64,000 nt of DNA from Cupriavidus sp. AU9028 (GTDB lineage Bacteria > Pseudomonadota > Gammaproteobacteria > Burkholderiales > Burkholderiaceae). The notes under the pieces were generated by a model, which made no database searches, was not told the origin of the DNA, and worked only from the letters and a program-made list of their open reading frames with translations. The translations under genes were made by a program, and so were the position numbers. The DNA lies in contig NZ_JAIMCG010000011.1 of the NCBI RefSeq assembly GCF_019795295.1, positions 101,375 to 165,374 on the forward strand. Direction: 5' to 3'. Numbering within the stretch: position 1 is the stretch's first letter; each line of letters starts with the position of its first letter. Of this stretch, positions 19,245-27,289 are shown in pieces.

Positions 19245-19754
19245 ATGATGTCAGCCTTGTTTCGCCGACCGCGCGCTGCGGCTGCCGCCGGGGTCCTTGC
19301 CGGCGCTGCCCTGGCGGCAATCTGGACAGGATGGATTGCACCCGCCCCCGTGTCCGCGCAGCCCGCGGCCGTGTCGCCGGCCGCGTCGTCCCCGCCGGCC
19401 TTGCCCGACGCCGCTGTCAGCCCGGCCGCGGCCGGGCCCGTGATCCGTACCGTAGGGGCGATCAGCTATGCCTGCGGTGGCATCGGCGCCGATGAGCAGC
19501 AGGCGCTGGCGAAGCGCAAGACGCCGTTCAACCTGGGTCTGCTGTTTACCGAGGGCGCCCGGGGCGAATATCTGTCCGATGTCGACGTGCGACTGATGCG
19601 CGATGACCACGAAGTGGCCCGCTTTCGCGCCGATGGGCCACGTTGCCTGATCAAGGCGCCGCCGGGCCGCTACAATGTGCACGCCACTTTCAATGGCCAG
19701 TCCAGATCCATGACGGTCCAGACCGGCAGCTGGGACAATCAGCTGCGCTGGTAG
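19245..19754 (+). CDS. Small secreted protein of unknown function
   Basis: 169 residues. A signal peptide (arginine-containing N-terminus, hydrophobic core AAAAAGVLAGAALAAIW, cleavage probably after VSA near residue 38) is followed by an Ala/Pro linker and a compact domain from about residue 66: VGAISYACGGIGADEQQAL, then LLFTEGARGEYLSDVDVRL, CLIKAPPGRYNVHATFNGQS, TVQTGSWDNQLRW. The PPGRYNVHATFNGQ pattern resembles beta-sandwich, carboxypeptidase-regulatory-like folds in periplasmic proteins, but I cannot assign a family. Two Cys (about 74 and 133) may form a disulfide. ATG at 19245 or 19248 with GGAGG just before. Next gene, an NlpC/P60 lipoprotein, follows by 57 bases; both are envelope proteins. 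Confidence 0.75.
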   Translation: MMSALFRRPRAAAAAGVLAGAALAAIWTGWIAPAPVSAQPAAVSPAASSPPALPDAAVSPAAAGPVIRTVGAISYACGGIGADEQQALAKRKTPFNLGLLFTEGARGEYLSDVDVRLMRDDHEVARFRADGPRCLIKAPPGRYNVHATFNGQSRSMTVQTGSWDNQLRW

Positions 19755-19811
19755 CGCCCGCCGGTGCGCCGTCTGGACGGCGCACCCCGCCGGGCTGGCA
19801 CGCGACAACGC

Positions 19812-20468
19812 ATGCCATCAGACCGTCCTGCTATTCGTTCCTCGCGTATCGGTTTCTCGCGCTCCCTTGCCCCCCTGGCCGCGGCGCTGTCGCTGCTGCT
19901 GGCGGCCTGCGCCAGCTCGCCGCCGCCGCGCCATGGCGGCACCGGCAGCCACGCGCCCCGCGCCCCCATCGTCGACCCAAGCGCGGGGCTGGAGGAAATC
20001 TCCATCCAGGCGATGGCACTGGTCGGCACGCCCTACCGCTACGGCGGCAATACGCCGGACTCCGGATTCGATTGCAGTGGACTGGTCCGGTATGTGGTGG
20101 CGCGCGCCGCCAACGTCGACCTGCCACGCACCACGCAGGCGATGGGCACGCGTGGCGTCCCGCTGGAACGGGCCCAGGTGGCGGCCGGCGACCTGGTGTT
20201 CTTCAACACGACCGGACGTGCCAACTCCCATGTCGGCATCTATGTCGGCCAGAACCGCTTCGTGCATGCGCCTTCGAGCGGCGGCACGGTGCGGCTGGAG
20301 GACATGACCAAGTCCTACTGGGCGCGCCGCTACGAGGGCGCACGGCGCATCGCCAGCGCCACCGTGCCGGTGGCGCCACCGCAGATCACGCCCGCGCCGG
20401 CGCCGGCGCCGGCGCCTGCGCCGCAGCCGGACGACGACGATCCGATCGCGGCGTTCGCCAATCGGTAG
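19812..20468 (+). CDS. NlpC/P60-family cell-wall peptidase, lipoprotein
   Basis: Predicted D,L-endopeptidase cleaving peptidoglycan peptides, anchored in the envelope. It has 218 residues from ATG 19812. The N-terminus has a signal peptide ending in a lipobox (LLLAAC). The NlpC/P60 domain (about 65-190) shows ALVGTPYRYGGNTPDSGFDCSG with the catalytic Cys, then VFFNTTGRANSHVGIYVG with the catalytic His and VHAPSSGG with the third polar residue. The tail has a repeated Pro-Ala dipeptide run followed by acidic residues, a likely wall-spanning or disordered linker. The ribosome binding site is weak; a GTG 16 codons upstream is less likely because it would lengthen the n-region before the signal peptide. 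Confidence 0.9.
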   Translation: MPSDRPAIRSSRIGFSRSLAPLAAALSLLLAACASSPPPRHGGTGSHAPRAPIVDPSAGLEEISIQAMALVGTPYRYGGNTPDSGFDCSGLVRYVVARAANVDLPRTTQAMGTRGVPLERAQVAAGDLVFFNTTGRANSHVGIYVGQNRFVHAPSSGGTVRLEDMTKSYWARRYEGARRIASATVPVAPPQITPAPAPAPAPAPQPDDDDPIAAFANR

Positions 20469-20504
20469 GAACTGTGCAGGGCGGGATAGCGCCCGGTCGA
20501 GCGC

Positions 20505-20745
20505 CCGCTACCCTCTCCCCGACCCTCTCCCGCAAGCGGGAGAGGGGGAACACCGAGAGCCATCCATCGGGCTGCCGGTTTGCTCCACATGCCCGCTTGC
20601 GAGGAAGGGGACATCGAGGGCAATCAACCAGACTGCCGGTTTGCTCCCCTCGCCCGCTTGCGAGGAAGGGGACACCAAGGGCAATCAACCAGGCTGCCGG
20701 TTTGCTCCCCTCGCCCGCTTGCGGGAGAGGGGCCGGGGGAGAGGG
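20505..20745. repeat. Three 61-bp tandem repeats bounded by inverted copies of a palindromic intergenic element
   Basis: Between the convergent NlpC gene and pit. Left end (about 20509-20546) carries CTCTCCCGCAAGCGGGAGAG, a palindrome. Right end (20709-20745) carries CCCGCTTGCGGGAGAGGGG then a GA-rich tail, close to the reverse complement of the left end. Between them a 61-base unit beginning CTGCCGGTTTGCTC is repeated, with starts at 20572, 20633 and 20694. The third unit runs into the right-end element. A further single copy of the element lies at 63786-63829. This is a dispersed REP-like intergenic repeat that has multiplied locally; it may also form a bidirectional terminator. Confidence 0.85.
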
Positions 20746-20753
20746 CCGCGGGC

Positions 20754-21764
20754 TTACAGCACCTGCCGCCCGATCCACCAGGCGATGGCGGACATGAACG
20801 CCGATGCCGGGATGGTCAGCACCCAGGCCCAGACGATATTGCCCGCCACGCCCCAGCGCACCGCCGACAGCTTGTGCACCGAACCGACCCCGACGATGGC
20901 ACCGGTAATGGTGTGCGTCGTCGATACCGGCACACCGAGCGAGGAGGCGAAGAACAGCGAGATCGCCCCGCCGGTTTCCGCGCAGAAGCCGCCTACCGGC
21001 TTGAGCTTGGTGATCTTCTGGCCCATGGTCCGCACGATGCGCCAGCCGCCGAACAGCGTGCCCATGCCGATTGCGACATAGCAGCTGACGATCACCCACA
21101 CCGGCGGCTCCGCCGCGCCTTGCATCACGTGGCCGCTGGCAATCAGCAGCATCCAGATGATGCCGATGGTCTTCTGCGCGTCATTGCCGCCGTGGCCCAG
21201 GCTGTACAGCGAGGCCGACACCAGCTGCAGCCGGCGGAACCAGCGGTCCACGCGCGACGGCGGCGTGCGAAAGAAGGTCCAGCCCACCACCAGCATCAGC
21301 AGCGAACCGAGCAGCATGCCCAGGATCGGCGACACCAGGATGAACGCGACGGTCTTGAGCAGGCCGCTTGCCACCAGGGCGCCCGTACCGGCCTTGGCTA
21401 CCGCGGCGCCGACCAGTCCGCCGATCAGCGCGTGGGACGACGACGAGGGAATGCCGTAGTACCAGGTAATCAGGTTCCAGGCGATGGCGCCGACCAGCGC
21501 ACCGAATATCACGTAGTGATCGACGATATTGACGTCGATCGTGCCGGTGCCGACGGTGGCGGCCACCTTCAGGTGGAACACGAAGATCGCGATCACATTG
21601 CACATGGCAGCCAGCGCCACGGCATGGTGGGGCTTCAGCACCCCGGTGGAGACCACGGTCGCGATCGAATTGGCCGCGTCGTGGAAGCCATTCATGAAGT
21701 CGAACAGCAAGGCAAGCGTCACCAGCAGGACGATCACCCACAAGCTCATTTGTACGGTCTGCAT
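20754..21764 (-). CDS. pit: Low-affinity inorganic phosphate transporter (Pit family)
   Basis: Inner-membrane proton-phosphate symporter that takes up metal-phosphate complexes; 336 residues with about ten membrane helices. The two inverted Pit signature motifs are present: DFMNGFHDAANSIAT near residue 22 and SLGHGGNDAQKTIG near 190. Further markers are GIPSSSSHALIGGLVGA and SLGVPVSTTHTITGAIVGVG. Shorter than E. coli PitA, typical of the bacterial Pit paired with a DUF47 partner. It lies 22 bases downstream of the DUF47 gene, so the two form one operon. Its stop codon is nine bases from the repeat block. Confidence 0.96.
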   Translation of the reverse strand: MQTVQMSLWVIVLLVTLALLFDFMNGFHDAANSIATVVSTGVLKPHHAVALAAMCNVIAIFVFHLKVAATVGTGTIDVNIVDHYVIFGALVGAIAWNLITWYYGIPSSSSHALIGGLVGAAVAKAGTGALVASGLLKTVAFILVSPILGMLLGSLLMLVVGWTFFRTPPSRVDRWFRRLQLVSASLYSLGHGGNDAQKTIGIIWMLLIASGHVMQGAAEPPVWVIVSCYVAIGMGTLFGGWRIVRTMGQKITKLKPVGGFCAETGGAISLFFASSLGVPVSTTHTITGAIVGVGSVHKLSAVRWGVAGNIVWAWVLTIPASAFMSAIAWWIGRQVL

Positions 21765-21786
21765 GTGGAGTTCCTGTCTGCGCCGC

Positions 21787-22413
21787 TCACGCGTTCTCGA
21801 GCACGATGCCCTCGATGATGTTGGCCACGTCCTCGCACTTGTCCGTGATGGTTTCCAGCTGCTCGAAGATGGCCTTCATCTTGATCAGCCGCTTGACGTC
21901 GGTTTCGTCACGGAACAGCTTGGAGATGGCCGAGCGCATCAGCCGGTCGGCCTCGGACTCGAGCTGGTCGATCTGCTGGGCGGTCTGCAGGATGGTGCTG
22001 GCGTTGCCCATGTCCTCCAGCAGGCCGACTGCGATCTTGACCAGTTCACAGCACTGGACGCAGACGGCAGCCAGCTTGCGGGCTTCCTCGGTCAGGCTGG
22101 TGACGTCATAAAGCGTGATCGTTTCGGCCACGTCCTCCATCAGGTCGAGGATGTCGTCCATGGTCGTGATCAGCTTGTGGATCTCGTCCCGGTCCAGCGG
22201 CGTGATGAAGGTCTTGTGCAGCAGGTCGATGGTGTCGTGGGTGATGCGGTCCGCCTTCTTCTCGGTGGCCTGCACGCGCCGTGCGTGCACCTCGGCATTG
22301 GCGAGGTCGTTGATCAGCGCTTCAAGCTCGCGCGAGGCGGTCACCGCGCACTCGGCATGCTGATTGAAATATTCGAAGAACTTGCCCTCGGTGGGCATGA
22401 ATCGACCGAACAT
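21787..22413 (-). CDS. DUF47/PhoU-like Pit accessory protein
   Basis: Cytoplasmic alpha-helical protein of the PhoU-like DUF47 family (Pit accessory), 208 residues. It begins MFGRFMPTEGKFFEYFNQHAE, the standard opening. Diagnostic metal-binding ExxxD-type segments are present: LINDLANAEVHARRVQATEKKADRI and QLESEADRLMRSAI, plus FITPLDRDEIHKLITTMDDILDLMEDVAE. These proteins accompany Pit transporters and modulate their activity. It is the upstream gene of the pair with pit. Possible -10 TAGAAT at 22588-22593 (minus), leaving a leader of about 170 bases. Confidence 0.94.
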   Translation of the reverse strand: MFGRFMPTEGKFFEYFNQHAECAVTASRELEALINDLANAEVHARRVQATEKKADRITHDTIDLLHKTFITPLDRDEIHKLITTMDDILDLMEDVAETITLYDVTSLTEEARKLAAVCVQCCELVKIAVGLLEDMGNASTILQTAQQIDQLESEADRLMRSAISKLFRDETDVKRLIKMKAIFEQLETITDKCEDVANIIEGIVLENA

Positions 22414-22726
22414 GGACGTTCCTTGTCACGGCGCTGGCGCGCCGTCCGTTGCAAAACAGGGGTTGTAGATCGTTCGGCAGACCGCCCCGGCGGGGTCATG
22501 CCGCACATGCCAGGACGCGCGCCAAAGCCGTCGCACGTCCATCATTCGGCCGGCATGCCCACCGGCCAACTGTCACAAAAGAGCCATATTCTACAGGCTG
22601 CGTGACCGCCAAAACGGTCGCACTGCCACGATTGGGTCGCAGCGTCATGGAGGCAGGACAGAGGTGGACCCAACCCGTGCAAGCGCCGTGCCCGGGAGAA
22701 CCGCCCCGGGGACATCGAAGCGGCGC
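22414..22726. other. Intergenic stretch between dnaB and the DUF47-pit operon
   Basis: 313 bases without a gene. It holds a possible -10 TAGAAT for the minus strand (22588-22593, no clear -35) and a single CTGTCACAAAA word (22570-22580) resembling one half of a Pho box but without its partner. I see no terminator for dnaB here with a T run. Confidence 0.4.
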
Positions 22727-24118
22727 TCAGGTGTCGTTGTCGAAGAACGCCGGCCCGCCGCTGAAGTTGTCGAACTTGGTGAACTGGCCCAGGAAGGTCA
22801 GCCGCACGGTGCCGATCGGGCCGTTACGCTGCTTGCCGATGATGATTTCCGCGGTGCCCTTGTCCTGCGAGTCGGGGTTGTAGACCTCGTCGCGGTAAAT
22901 GAACAGGATCACGTCGGCATCCTGTTCGATGGCGCCCGATTCGCGCAGGTCGGACATCACCGGCCGCTTGTTGGGCCGCTGCTCCAGGCTGCGGTTCAGC
23001 TGCGACAGCGCGATCACCGGGCAGTTGAGTTCCTTGGCCAGGCCCTTGAGCGACCGCGAGATCTCGGAGATCTCGGTGGCGCGGTTCTCGCCGCCGCCCG
23101 AGCCCGACATCAGCTGCAGGTAATCGATGATGATCAGGCCCAGCTGGCCGCACTGCCGCGCCAGCCGGCGCGAGCGCGCGCGCAGTTCCATCGGATTGAG
23201 CGCCGGCGTCTCGTCGATGAACAGCTGCGCGTCGTTCATCCGCTGGATCGCGTGCGTCAGCCGCGGCCAGTCCTCGTCCAGCAGCCGGCCGGTCCGCAAC
23301 CGGTGCTGGTCAAGCCGGCCCACCGAACCGAGCATACGCATGGCGAGCTGGGTGCCGGCCATTTCCATCGAGAACACCGCCACCGGCAGGCCCTGCTCGA
23401 CCGCGACGTGCTCGCCAATGTTCAGCGAGAACGCGGTCTTGCCCATCGAGGGGCGTCCGGCGACGATGATCAGGTCGCCGGGTTGCATGCCGCTGGTCAT
23501 CCGGTCCAGGTCGATGAAGCCGGTCGGCACGCCGGTCACGTCGGTGGTGGAGTCCCGGTGATACAGCTCATCGATCCGCTCGACCACCTGGGTCAGCAGC
23601 GGCTGAATCTCCTGGAAGCCCTTCTGGCCGCGCGAGCCCTCTTCGGCAATGGCGAACACCTTGGACTCGGCCTCGTCCAGCAGCTCACGCACCTCCCTCC
23701 CCTTGGGGGCAAAGGCGGCGGTGGCGATGTCGTCCGCCACCGTGACCAGCTTGCGCAGCACCGCCCGCTCGCGCACGATCTCGGCGTAGCGGCGGATATT
23801 GGCGGCGCTTGGCGTGTTCTGCGCCAGCGAATTCAGGTAGGCCAGCCCGCCGACTTCCTCTGCCTTGCCGGCCACCTGCAGCATCTCGTAGACGGTGATG
23901 ACGTCAGCCGGCTTGGTGTCGGAAATCAGCCGGGCGATGCTCTGGAAGATCACCCGGTGATCGAAGCGATAAAAGTCCGCCTCGGACAGGAAATCGGCGA
24001 TGCGGTCCCACGCTGCGTTGTCCAGCAGCAGACCGCCCAGCACCGATTGCTCGGCCTCGATCGAGTGCGGCGGAACCTTGAGATTATCGAGTTGGGGATC
24101 GGCGACGGGCGCGTTCAT
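22727..24118 (-). CDS. dnaB: Replicative DNA helicase DnaB
   Basis: Hexameric 5'-3' helicase of the replication fork; 463 residues. N-terminal primase-interacting domain begins [19 protein letters not shown]; RecA-like C-terminal domain has Walker [17 protein letters not shown] (near 230), [17 protein letters not shown] (H1a/H2), [13 protein letters not shown] (Walker B) and [30 protein letters not shown] (arginine finger region). No intein. ATG at 24118 is preferred; a TTG three codons earlier is possible. There is no Shine-Dalgarno sequence, and a TATAAT lies only eight bases before the ATG, so the mRNA may be leaderless. It lies 216 bases downstream of rplI, separated by that operon's terminator. 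Confidence 0.98.
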   Translation of the reverse strand: MNAPVADPQLDNLKVPPHSIEAEQSVLGGLLLDNAAWDRIADFLSEADFYRFDHRVIFQSIARLISDTKPADVITVYEMLQVAGKAEEVGGLAYLNSLAQNTPSAANIRRYAEIVRERAVLRKLVTVADDIATAAFAPKGREVRELLDEAESKVFAIAEEGSRGQKGFQEIQPLLTQVVERIDELYHRDSTTDVTGVPTGFIDLDRMTSGMQPGDLIIVAGRPSMGKTAFSLNIGEHVAVEQGLPVAVFSMEMAGTQLAMRMLGSVGRLDQHRLRTGRLLDEDWPRLTHAIQRMNDAQLFIDETPALNPMELRARSRRLARQCGQLGLIIIDYLQLMSGSGGGENRATEISEISRSLKGLAKELNCPVIALSQLNRSLEQRPNKRPVMSDLRESGAIEQDADVILFIYRDEVYNPDSQDKGTAEIIIGKQRNGPIGTVRLTFLGQFTKFDNFSGGPAFFDNDT

Positions 24119-24126
24119 GGGGGGCA

Positions 24127-24132
24127 ATTATA
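24127..24132 (-). promoter_or_regulatory. -10 element immediately upstream of dnaB
   Basis: Perfect TATAAT on the minus strand (24132-24127), eight bases before the dnaB ATG, which would put the transcript start within one to three bases of the start codon. The -35 region is GC-rich and poor. No ribosome binding site is visible. Confidence 0.5.
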
Positions 24133-24216
24133 GCGGTCCGGCCCGGCCGGCAGCGTGCGATGCGCGGCCGGCGAGCGGAATGACAACGGCTGCCGCAACG
24201 CGGCCTTGCCAGAATG

Positions 24217-24257
24217 AAAAAAGGCAGAAGCCGGGCGTACACCCGGCTTCTGCCTTT
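24217..24257 (-). terminator. Intrinsic terminator of the rpsF-priB-rpsR-rplI operon
   Basis: Perfect 13-bp stem GGCAGAAGCCGGG (24223-24235) with CCCGGCTTCTGCC (24242-24254), loop CGTACA, followed on the minus strand by six T (A run 24217-24222). It is 77 bases after the rplI stop. Confidence 0.93.
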
Positions 24258-24334
24258 GTCCTTCGCGGTCCGTCACGCAGCGGCACCGACCGGTGCGCCG
24301 CGCGGCGGATCCCGACGACTGACTGCGCTCGGGC

Positions 24335-24787
24335 TTAGACCTGCTCGCCCAGCACCGACACGGTGATGTCGACCACGACGTCGGTGTGCAGCGACACCGA
24401 AACCGGGTGGTCGCCGACCATCTTCAGCGGACCGTTGGGCAGGCGGACCTGCGCCTTCTCGACCTTGAAGCCCTGGGTAGCCAGTGCCTCGGCGATGTCC
24501 GCGTTGGTGACCGAGCCGAACAGACGGCCGTCCACGCCCGACTTCTGCGTGATCTGCAGCGTCAGGCCGTTCAGCTTCTCGCCTTCGCCCTGGGCGGCGG
24601 CCAGCTTCTCGGCGGCAGCCTTTTCCAGGTCGGCGCGCTTGGCCTCGAATTCCTCGATGGCCGACTGGGTGGCGCGACGGGCCAGCTTGGTCGGGATCAG
24701 GAAGTTGCGAGCGTAACCGTCCTTGACGCGAACGATGTCACCCAGGTTGCCCAGGTTGATGACTTTTTCCAGCAGAATGACTTGCAT
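24335..24787 (-). CDS. rplI: Large-subunit ribosomal protein bL9
   Basis: 50S protein that binds 23S rRNA near the L1 stalk. It has 150 residues, standard length. N-domain [32 protein letters not shown] is diagnostic; a long connecting helix rich in Ala/Glu/Lys (about 41-75) joins it to the C-domain ([42 protein letters not shown]). Last gene of the S6 operon, 28 bases after rpsR. Confidence 0.99.
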   Translation of the reverse strand: MQVILLEKVINLGNLGDIVRVKDGYARNFLIPTKLARRATQSAIEEFEAKRADLEKAAAEKLAAAQGEGEKLNGLTLQITQKSGVDGRLFGSVTNADIAEALATQGFKVEKAQVRLPNGPLKMVGDHPVSVSLHTDVVVDITVSVLGEQV

Positions 24788-24815
24788 CGTGTTTTCTCCT
24801 TGACGACCCGGGCGA

Positions 24816-25094
24816 TCAGTTCTTGTGCAGGTCGGTGTACGGCAGCAGCGCCAGGAAGCGGGCGCGCTTGATGGCCGTGTCGAGCTGACGCTGATAGTGC
24901 GCCTTGGTGCCGGTCAGGCGAGCCGGCGTGATCTTGCCGTTGTCGCCGATGAAGTCCTTCAGGGTGTCCAGATCCTTGTAGTCGATCTGTTCGACGCCAG
25001 CCACGGTGAAGCGGCAGAAGCGCTTGCGCTTGAACAGCGGGTTCTGCTGCTGGAAGCGCTTCTTGTTCTTGTTGTCACGTTTGACGAATGCCAT
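24816..25094 (-). CDS. rpsR: Small-subunit ribosomal protein bS18
   Basis: 30S protein that pairs with S6 on the platform. It has 92 residues. Basic N-terminus [29 protein letters not shown], then [38 protein letters not shown], the family core. It follows priB by three bases. The single Cys (RFCRF) is the conserved position in this family. Confidence 0.99.
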   Translation of the reverse strand: MAFVKRDNKNKKRFQQQNPLFKRKRFCRFTVAGVEQIDYKDLDTLKDFIGDNGKITPARLTGTKAHYQRQLDTAIKRARFLALLPYTDLHKN

Positions 25095-25097
25095 GAT

Positions 25098-25397
25098 TCA
25101 ATCCTTTACGAATGCTTTACATCCAGTGATGTGAAAGACGAGAGCCTTGCTGTTGCGGTGCTTGCGGGCGAGGAATCCCTCGCAATCGAGCAGCGTGCCG
25201 AGCGGGGTCCGCTCCAGGCGCTGCCCGACCTCTCCAACTCCCATTGCCGCGATGGCAAATTCGAGTTGACGCTGGGTGCGCGCTTCGGTCACCTCTCCGC
25301 TGTAATGCAGCAGACAGTTGACAACGGGGATGCCGGCGGGGGTAAAGCGCAACGCATCGCGTTCGGCGAGCGTGGCCAGTAGCCTCAGCTGGTTCAC
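25098..25397 (-). CDS. priB: Primosomal replication protein N (PriB)
   Basis: Single-stranded-DNA-binding OB-fold protein of the replication restart primosome, 99 residues. The GTG start at 25397 (VNQLRLLATLAERDALRFTP) matches the usual PriB N-terminus and has GGGGG nine to thirteen bases before it; a GTG five codons upstream would give 104 residues. The core FTPAGIPVVNCLLHYSGEV, RQLEFAIAAMGVGEVGQRL and GFLARKHRNSKALVFHITG fits the family. It lies between rpsF and rpsR, the standard position in beta- and gamma-proteobacteria. Confidence 0.95.
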   Translation of the reverse strand: MNQLRLLATLAERDALRFTPAGIPVVNCLLHYSGEVTEARTQRQLEFAIAAMGVGEVGQRLERTPLGTLLDCEGFLARKHRNSKALVFHITGCKAFVKD

Positions 25398-25474
25398 CGC
25401 TTGTGCCCCCACCCGCCGCGCCGGCGACGGGCCGGCGACGCGTCAAGTGTTCGCACCCTGCACCGCCGCCGTTA

Positions 25475-25846
25475 TCAGGCGGCCGGGCTTTCGCTGGTTT
25501 GCGAGGCCTTGCGGGCTTCCTCGCGCTGGACTTCCTTCATCATCGGCGACGGCGCGGTTTCGGCCTTCTTGGTCTGGACGATGAGGTGGCGCAGCACGGC
25601 GTCGTTGAACTTGAACGCGTGCTCGAGCTCCGACAGCGTGTCCTTGCCGCACTCGATGTTCATGCACACGTAGTGAGCCTTGGCCAGCTTCTGGATCATG
25701 TAGGCCAGCTGACGGCGGCCCCAGTCTTCCACGCGGTGGACCTGGCCGTTCTGCGAGGTGACCAGCGTCTTGTAACGCTCGATCATGGCCGGCACTTGTT
25801 CGCTCTGGTCCGGGTGGACGATGAAAACGATTTCGTAATGACGCAT
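25475..25846 (-). CDS. rpsF: Small-subunit ribosomal protein bS6
   Basis: 30S platform protein, 123 residues. [25 protein letters not shown] opens the ferredoxin-like fold; [31 protein letters not shown] and [16 protein letters not shown] are family segments. The C-terminal tail ([21 protein letters not shown]) is the variable, normally acidic or glutamylated end. AAAGGAGCG lies just before the ATG at 25846; an upstream in-frame extension of 12 codons is not used. First gene of the rpsF-priB-rpsR-rplI operon. Confidence 0.99.
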   Translation of the reverse strand: MRHYEIVFIVHPDQSEQVPAMIERYKTLVTSQNGQVHRVEDWGRRQLAYMIQKLAKAHYVCMNIECGKDTLSELEHAFKFNDAVLRHLIVQTKKAETAPSPMMKEVQREEARKASQTSESPAA

Positions 25847-25866
25847 TGACGCTCCTTTTGGGATGA

Positions 25867-25894
25867 GCCGCCTGGGCGTCACGTCCAGTGCGGC
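25867..25894 (-). promoter_or_regulatory. Hairpin in the rpsF leader, possible S6:S18 autoregulatory site
   Basis: In the predicted leader the minus strand folds as GCCG...CUGG (25894-25885) with CCAG...CGGC (25874-25867), with unpaired CA opposite G, 20 bases before the rpsF ribosome binding site. An S6:S18 complex is known to bind such leaders in many bacteria. I cannot confirm the consensus bulge by eye. Confidence 0.3.
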
Positions 25895-25912
25895 AAGGTT
25901 GGTTAGCCGGCT

Positions 25913-25942
25913 ATTATAGCCCGGCTATGGGAAGAACGGCAA
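25913..25942 (-). promoter_or_regulatory. Sigma70 promoter of the rpsF operon
   Basis: Minus strand TTGCCG (25942-25937), 18-base spacer, TATAAT (25918-25913). Start expected near 25906, giving a leader of about 60 bases. It lies between the asparaginase stop and rpsF. Confidence 0.75.
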
Positions 25943-25963
25943 GCCGACTGCCCCGCCACGCCC

Positions 25964-26962
25964 CTAGATGGCAAGCAGGCGTTGCTGCAGGGCCATCGCA
26001 TCCGCGGCGAGATCCGGTTCGGCGCCCAGCAGCAGCCCCAGCGCCACACGAGCCTTGTACGGATTCAGGTCGCCCGCGGTCGGGAACGCCGCCGCCGCGG
26101 GATTGATATAGGGCGGCACCGCGACATGCCCTGCGCCGGTCCGGCTGCTGCGCACCACCGCGACGCCGGCTTCCGCGGCATCGACCAGCGCCGCCACCAG
26201 CGTGTCATGGACCGAACCGTTGCCCGCCGCGGCAACGACGATGCCACGCGCGCCGCCGGCAACCAGCGCATCGACCATCAGCCGGCTCGGCTCGGCATAG
26301 CTGGCGACGATTTCCACCAGCGGCCACGACGACGGCATCGCCCACGGCTCGGCCGGTCCGGGCAACGGCGCGCGCAGGACGCGCACGGTCGCATCCTGCA
26401 CGAAGCCCAGCGGCCCGGCGGAGGGCGAAACGAAGGCCCCAACCGACGCCGTATGCGCCTTGACCGCATCGCGGGCGGAATGGATCTCCTGGTTCAGCAC
26501 CACCAGCACGCCCTTGCCATGCGCCTGCGGATCGGCGGCGACCCGGATCGCATCGAGCAGGTTGGCCGGTCCATCGGCCGACAATGCCGTCGAGGGCCGC
26601 ATCGCGGCGGTCAGCACCACCGGCACCTCGACGCGCAGGGTCAGATGCAGCAGCATCGCGGTCTCTTCCAGGGTGTCGGTGCCGTGCGTGACGACGATGC
26701 CCGCGACATCGGGCTGCGCCGCCCAGTGGTCGATCCGGGCGGACAGCCGTTTCCATAGCCCGAACGACATGTCCTTGCTGTCCACCTGCGCGACCTGCTC
26801 CGCCTCCAGCCTGGCCACCGCGCCGAGCACCGGCACCGCCTGCAGCAGCGCCGACACCGGCACCGTTGCCGCCTGGTAACGGGCGCTGCTGGCGGCGCTG
26901 GACGCGGAACCCGCGATGGTTCCGCCGGTGGCGAGGACGATCACACGTGGCAAGGTCGACAT
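25964..26962 (-). CDS. L-asparaginase (type II-like, cytoplasmic)
   Basis: Hydrolyses asparagine to aspartate and ammonia. It has 332 residues. The first catalytic Thr lies in VLATGGTIAGSA, the second in VVTHGTDTLEETAMLLHLTL; DSKDMSF, LTAAMRPSTALSADGPANLLDA and the C-terminal AAAGNGSVHDTL and SSRTGAGHV segments complete the fold. It lacks a signal peptide, so although its sequence is of the AnsB kind it should act in the cytoplasm. It diverges from lexA, and the 327 bases between them hold the lexA operators about 230 bases from this start. Confidence 0.92.
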   Translation of the reverse strand: MSTLPRVIVLATGGTIAGSASSAASSARYQAATVPVSALLQAVPVLGAVARLEAEQVAQVDSKDMSFGLWKRLSARIDHWAAQPDVAGIVVTHGTDTLEETAMLLHLTLRVEVPVVLTAAMRPSTALSADGPANLLDAIRVAADPQAHGKGVLVVLNQEIHSARDAVKAHTASVGAFVSPSAGPLGFVQDATVRVLRAPLPGPAEPWAMPSSWPLVEIVASYAEPSRLMVDALVAGGARGIVVAAAGNGSVHDTLVAALVDAAEAGVAVVRSSRTGAGHVAVPPYINPAAAAFPTAGDLNPYKARVALGLLLGAEPDLAADAMALQQRLLAI

Positions 26963-27189
26963 GGGAACAGGCGTCTATTCAGGATGGACAAGAGGCGCCC
27001 GCAACAGGGGCGGCGCACGTAAACCGCGGAAAACGAAAGGCGCCGATTGTACCGCCTACCGGATCGCACCATGGCGCCTGCCGCCCGGCTAACACGTTGG
27101 GGGGCACCGCAAGGCATCTCCGGATGCCGCAAGCGGCTCCCTATGCATCCAGGCAACAGCGAGAAATTCCACTTGCACTTCTCGTCACA

Positions 27190-27225
27190 CTGTATAAAAT
27201 CACAGCACACTGTTTAAACGTACAG
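27190..27225 (+). promoter_or_regulatory. Two tandem LexA (SOS) boxes of lexA
   Basis: Two full 16-base SOS boxes of the CTGT-N8-ACAG type: CTGTATAAAATCACAG (27190-27205) and CTGTTTAAACGTACAG (27210-27225), four bases apart, 65-100 bases before the lexA start codon. Tandem operators are the standard mark of lexA autoregulation. Confidence 0.93.
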
Positions 27226-27289
27226 TGGTTCGGACAGTGCGGCGCTCCTTCGCCATGCTGTTCCCCGCAACCCAATCCACCTGGCGACC

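Noticed and set aside
20572-20745. Tandem repeats considered as a CRISPR array
   Set aside because: The 61-base units are directly adjacent with no spacers, and no cas genes are present.
22570-22580. CTGTCACAAAA resembling half a Pho box near the DUF47-pit operon
   Set aside because: The second direct-repeat half is missing, and low-affinity Pit systems are usually not PhoB-activated.
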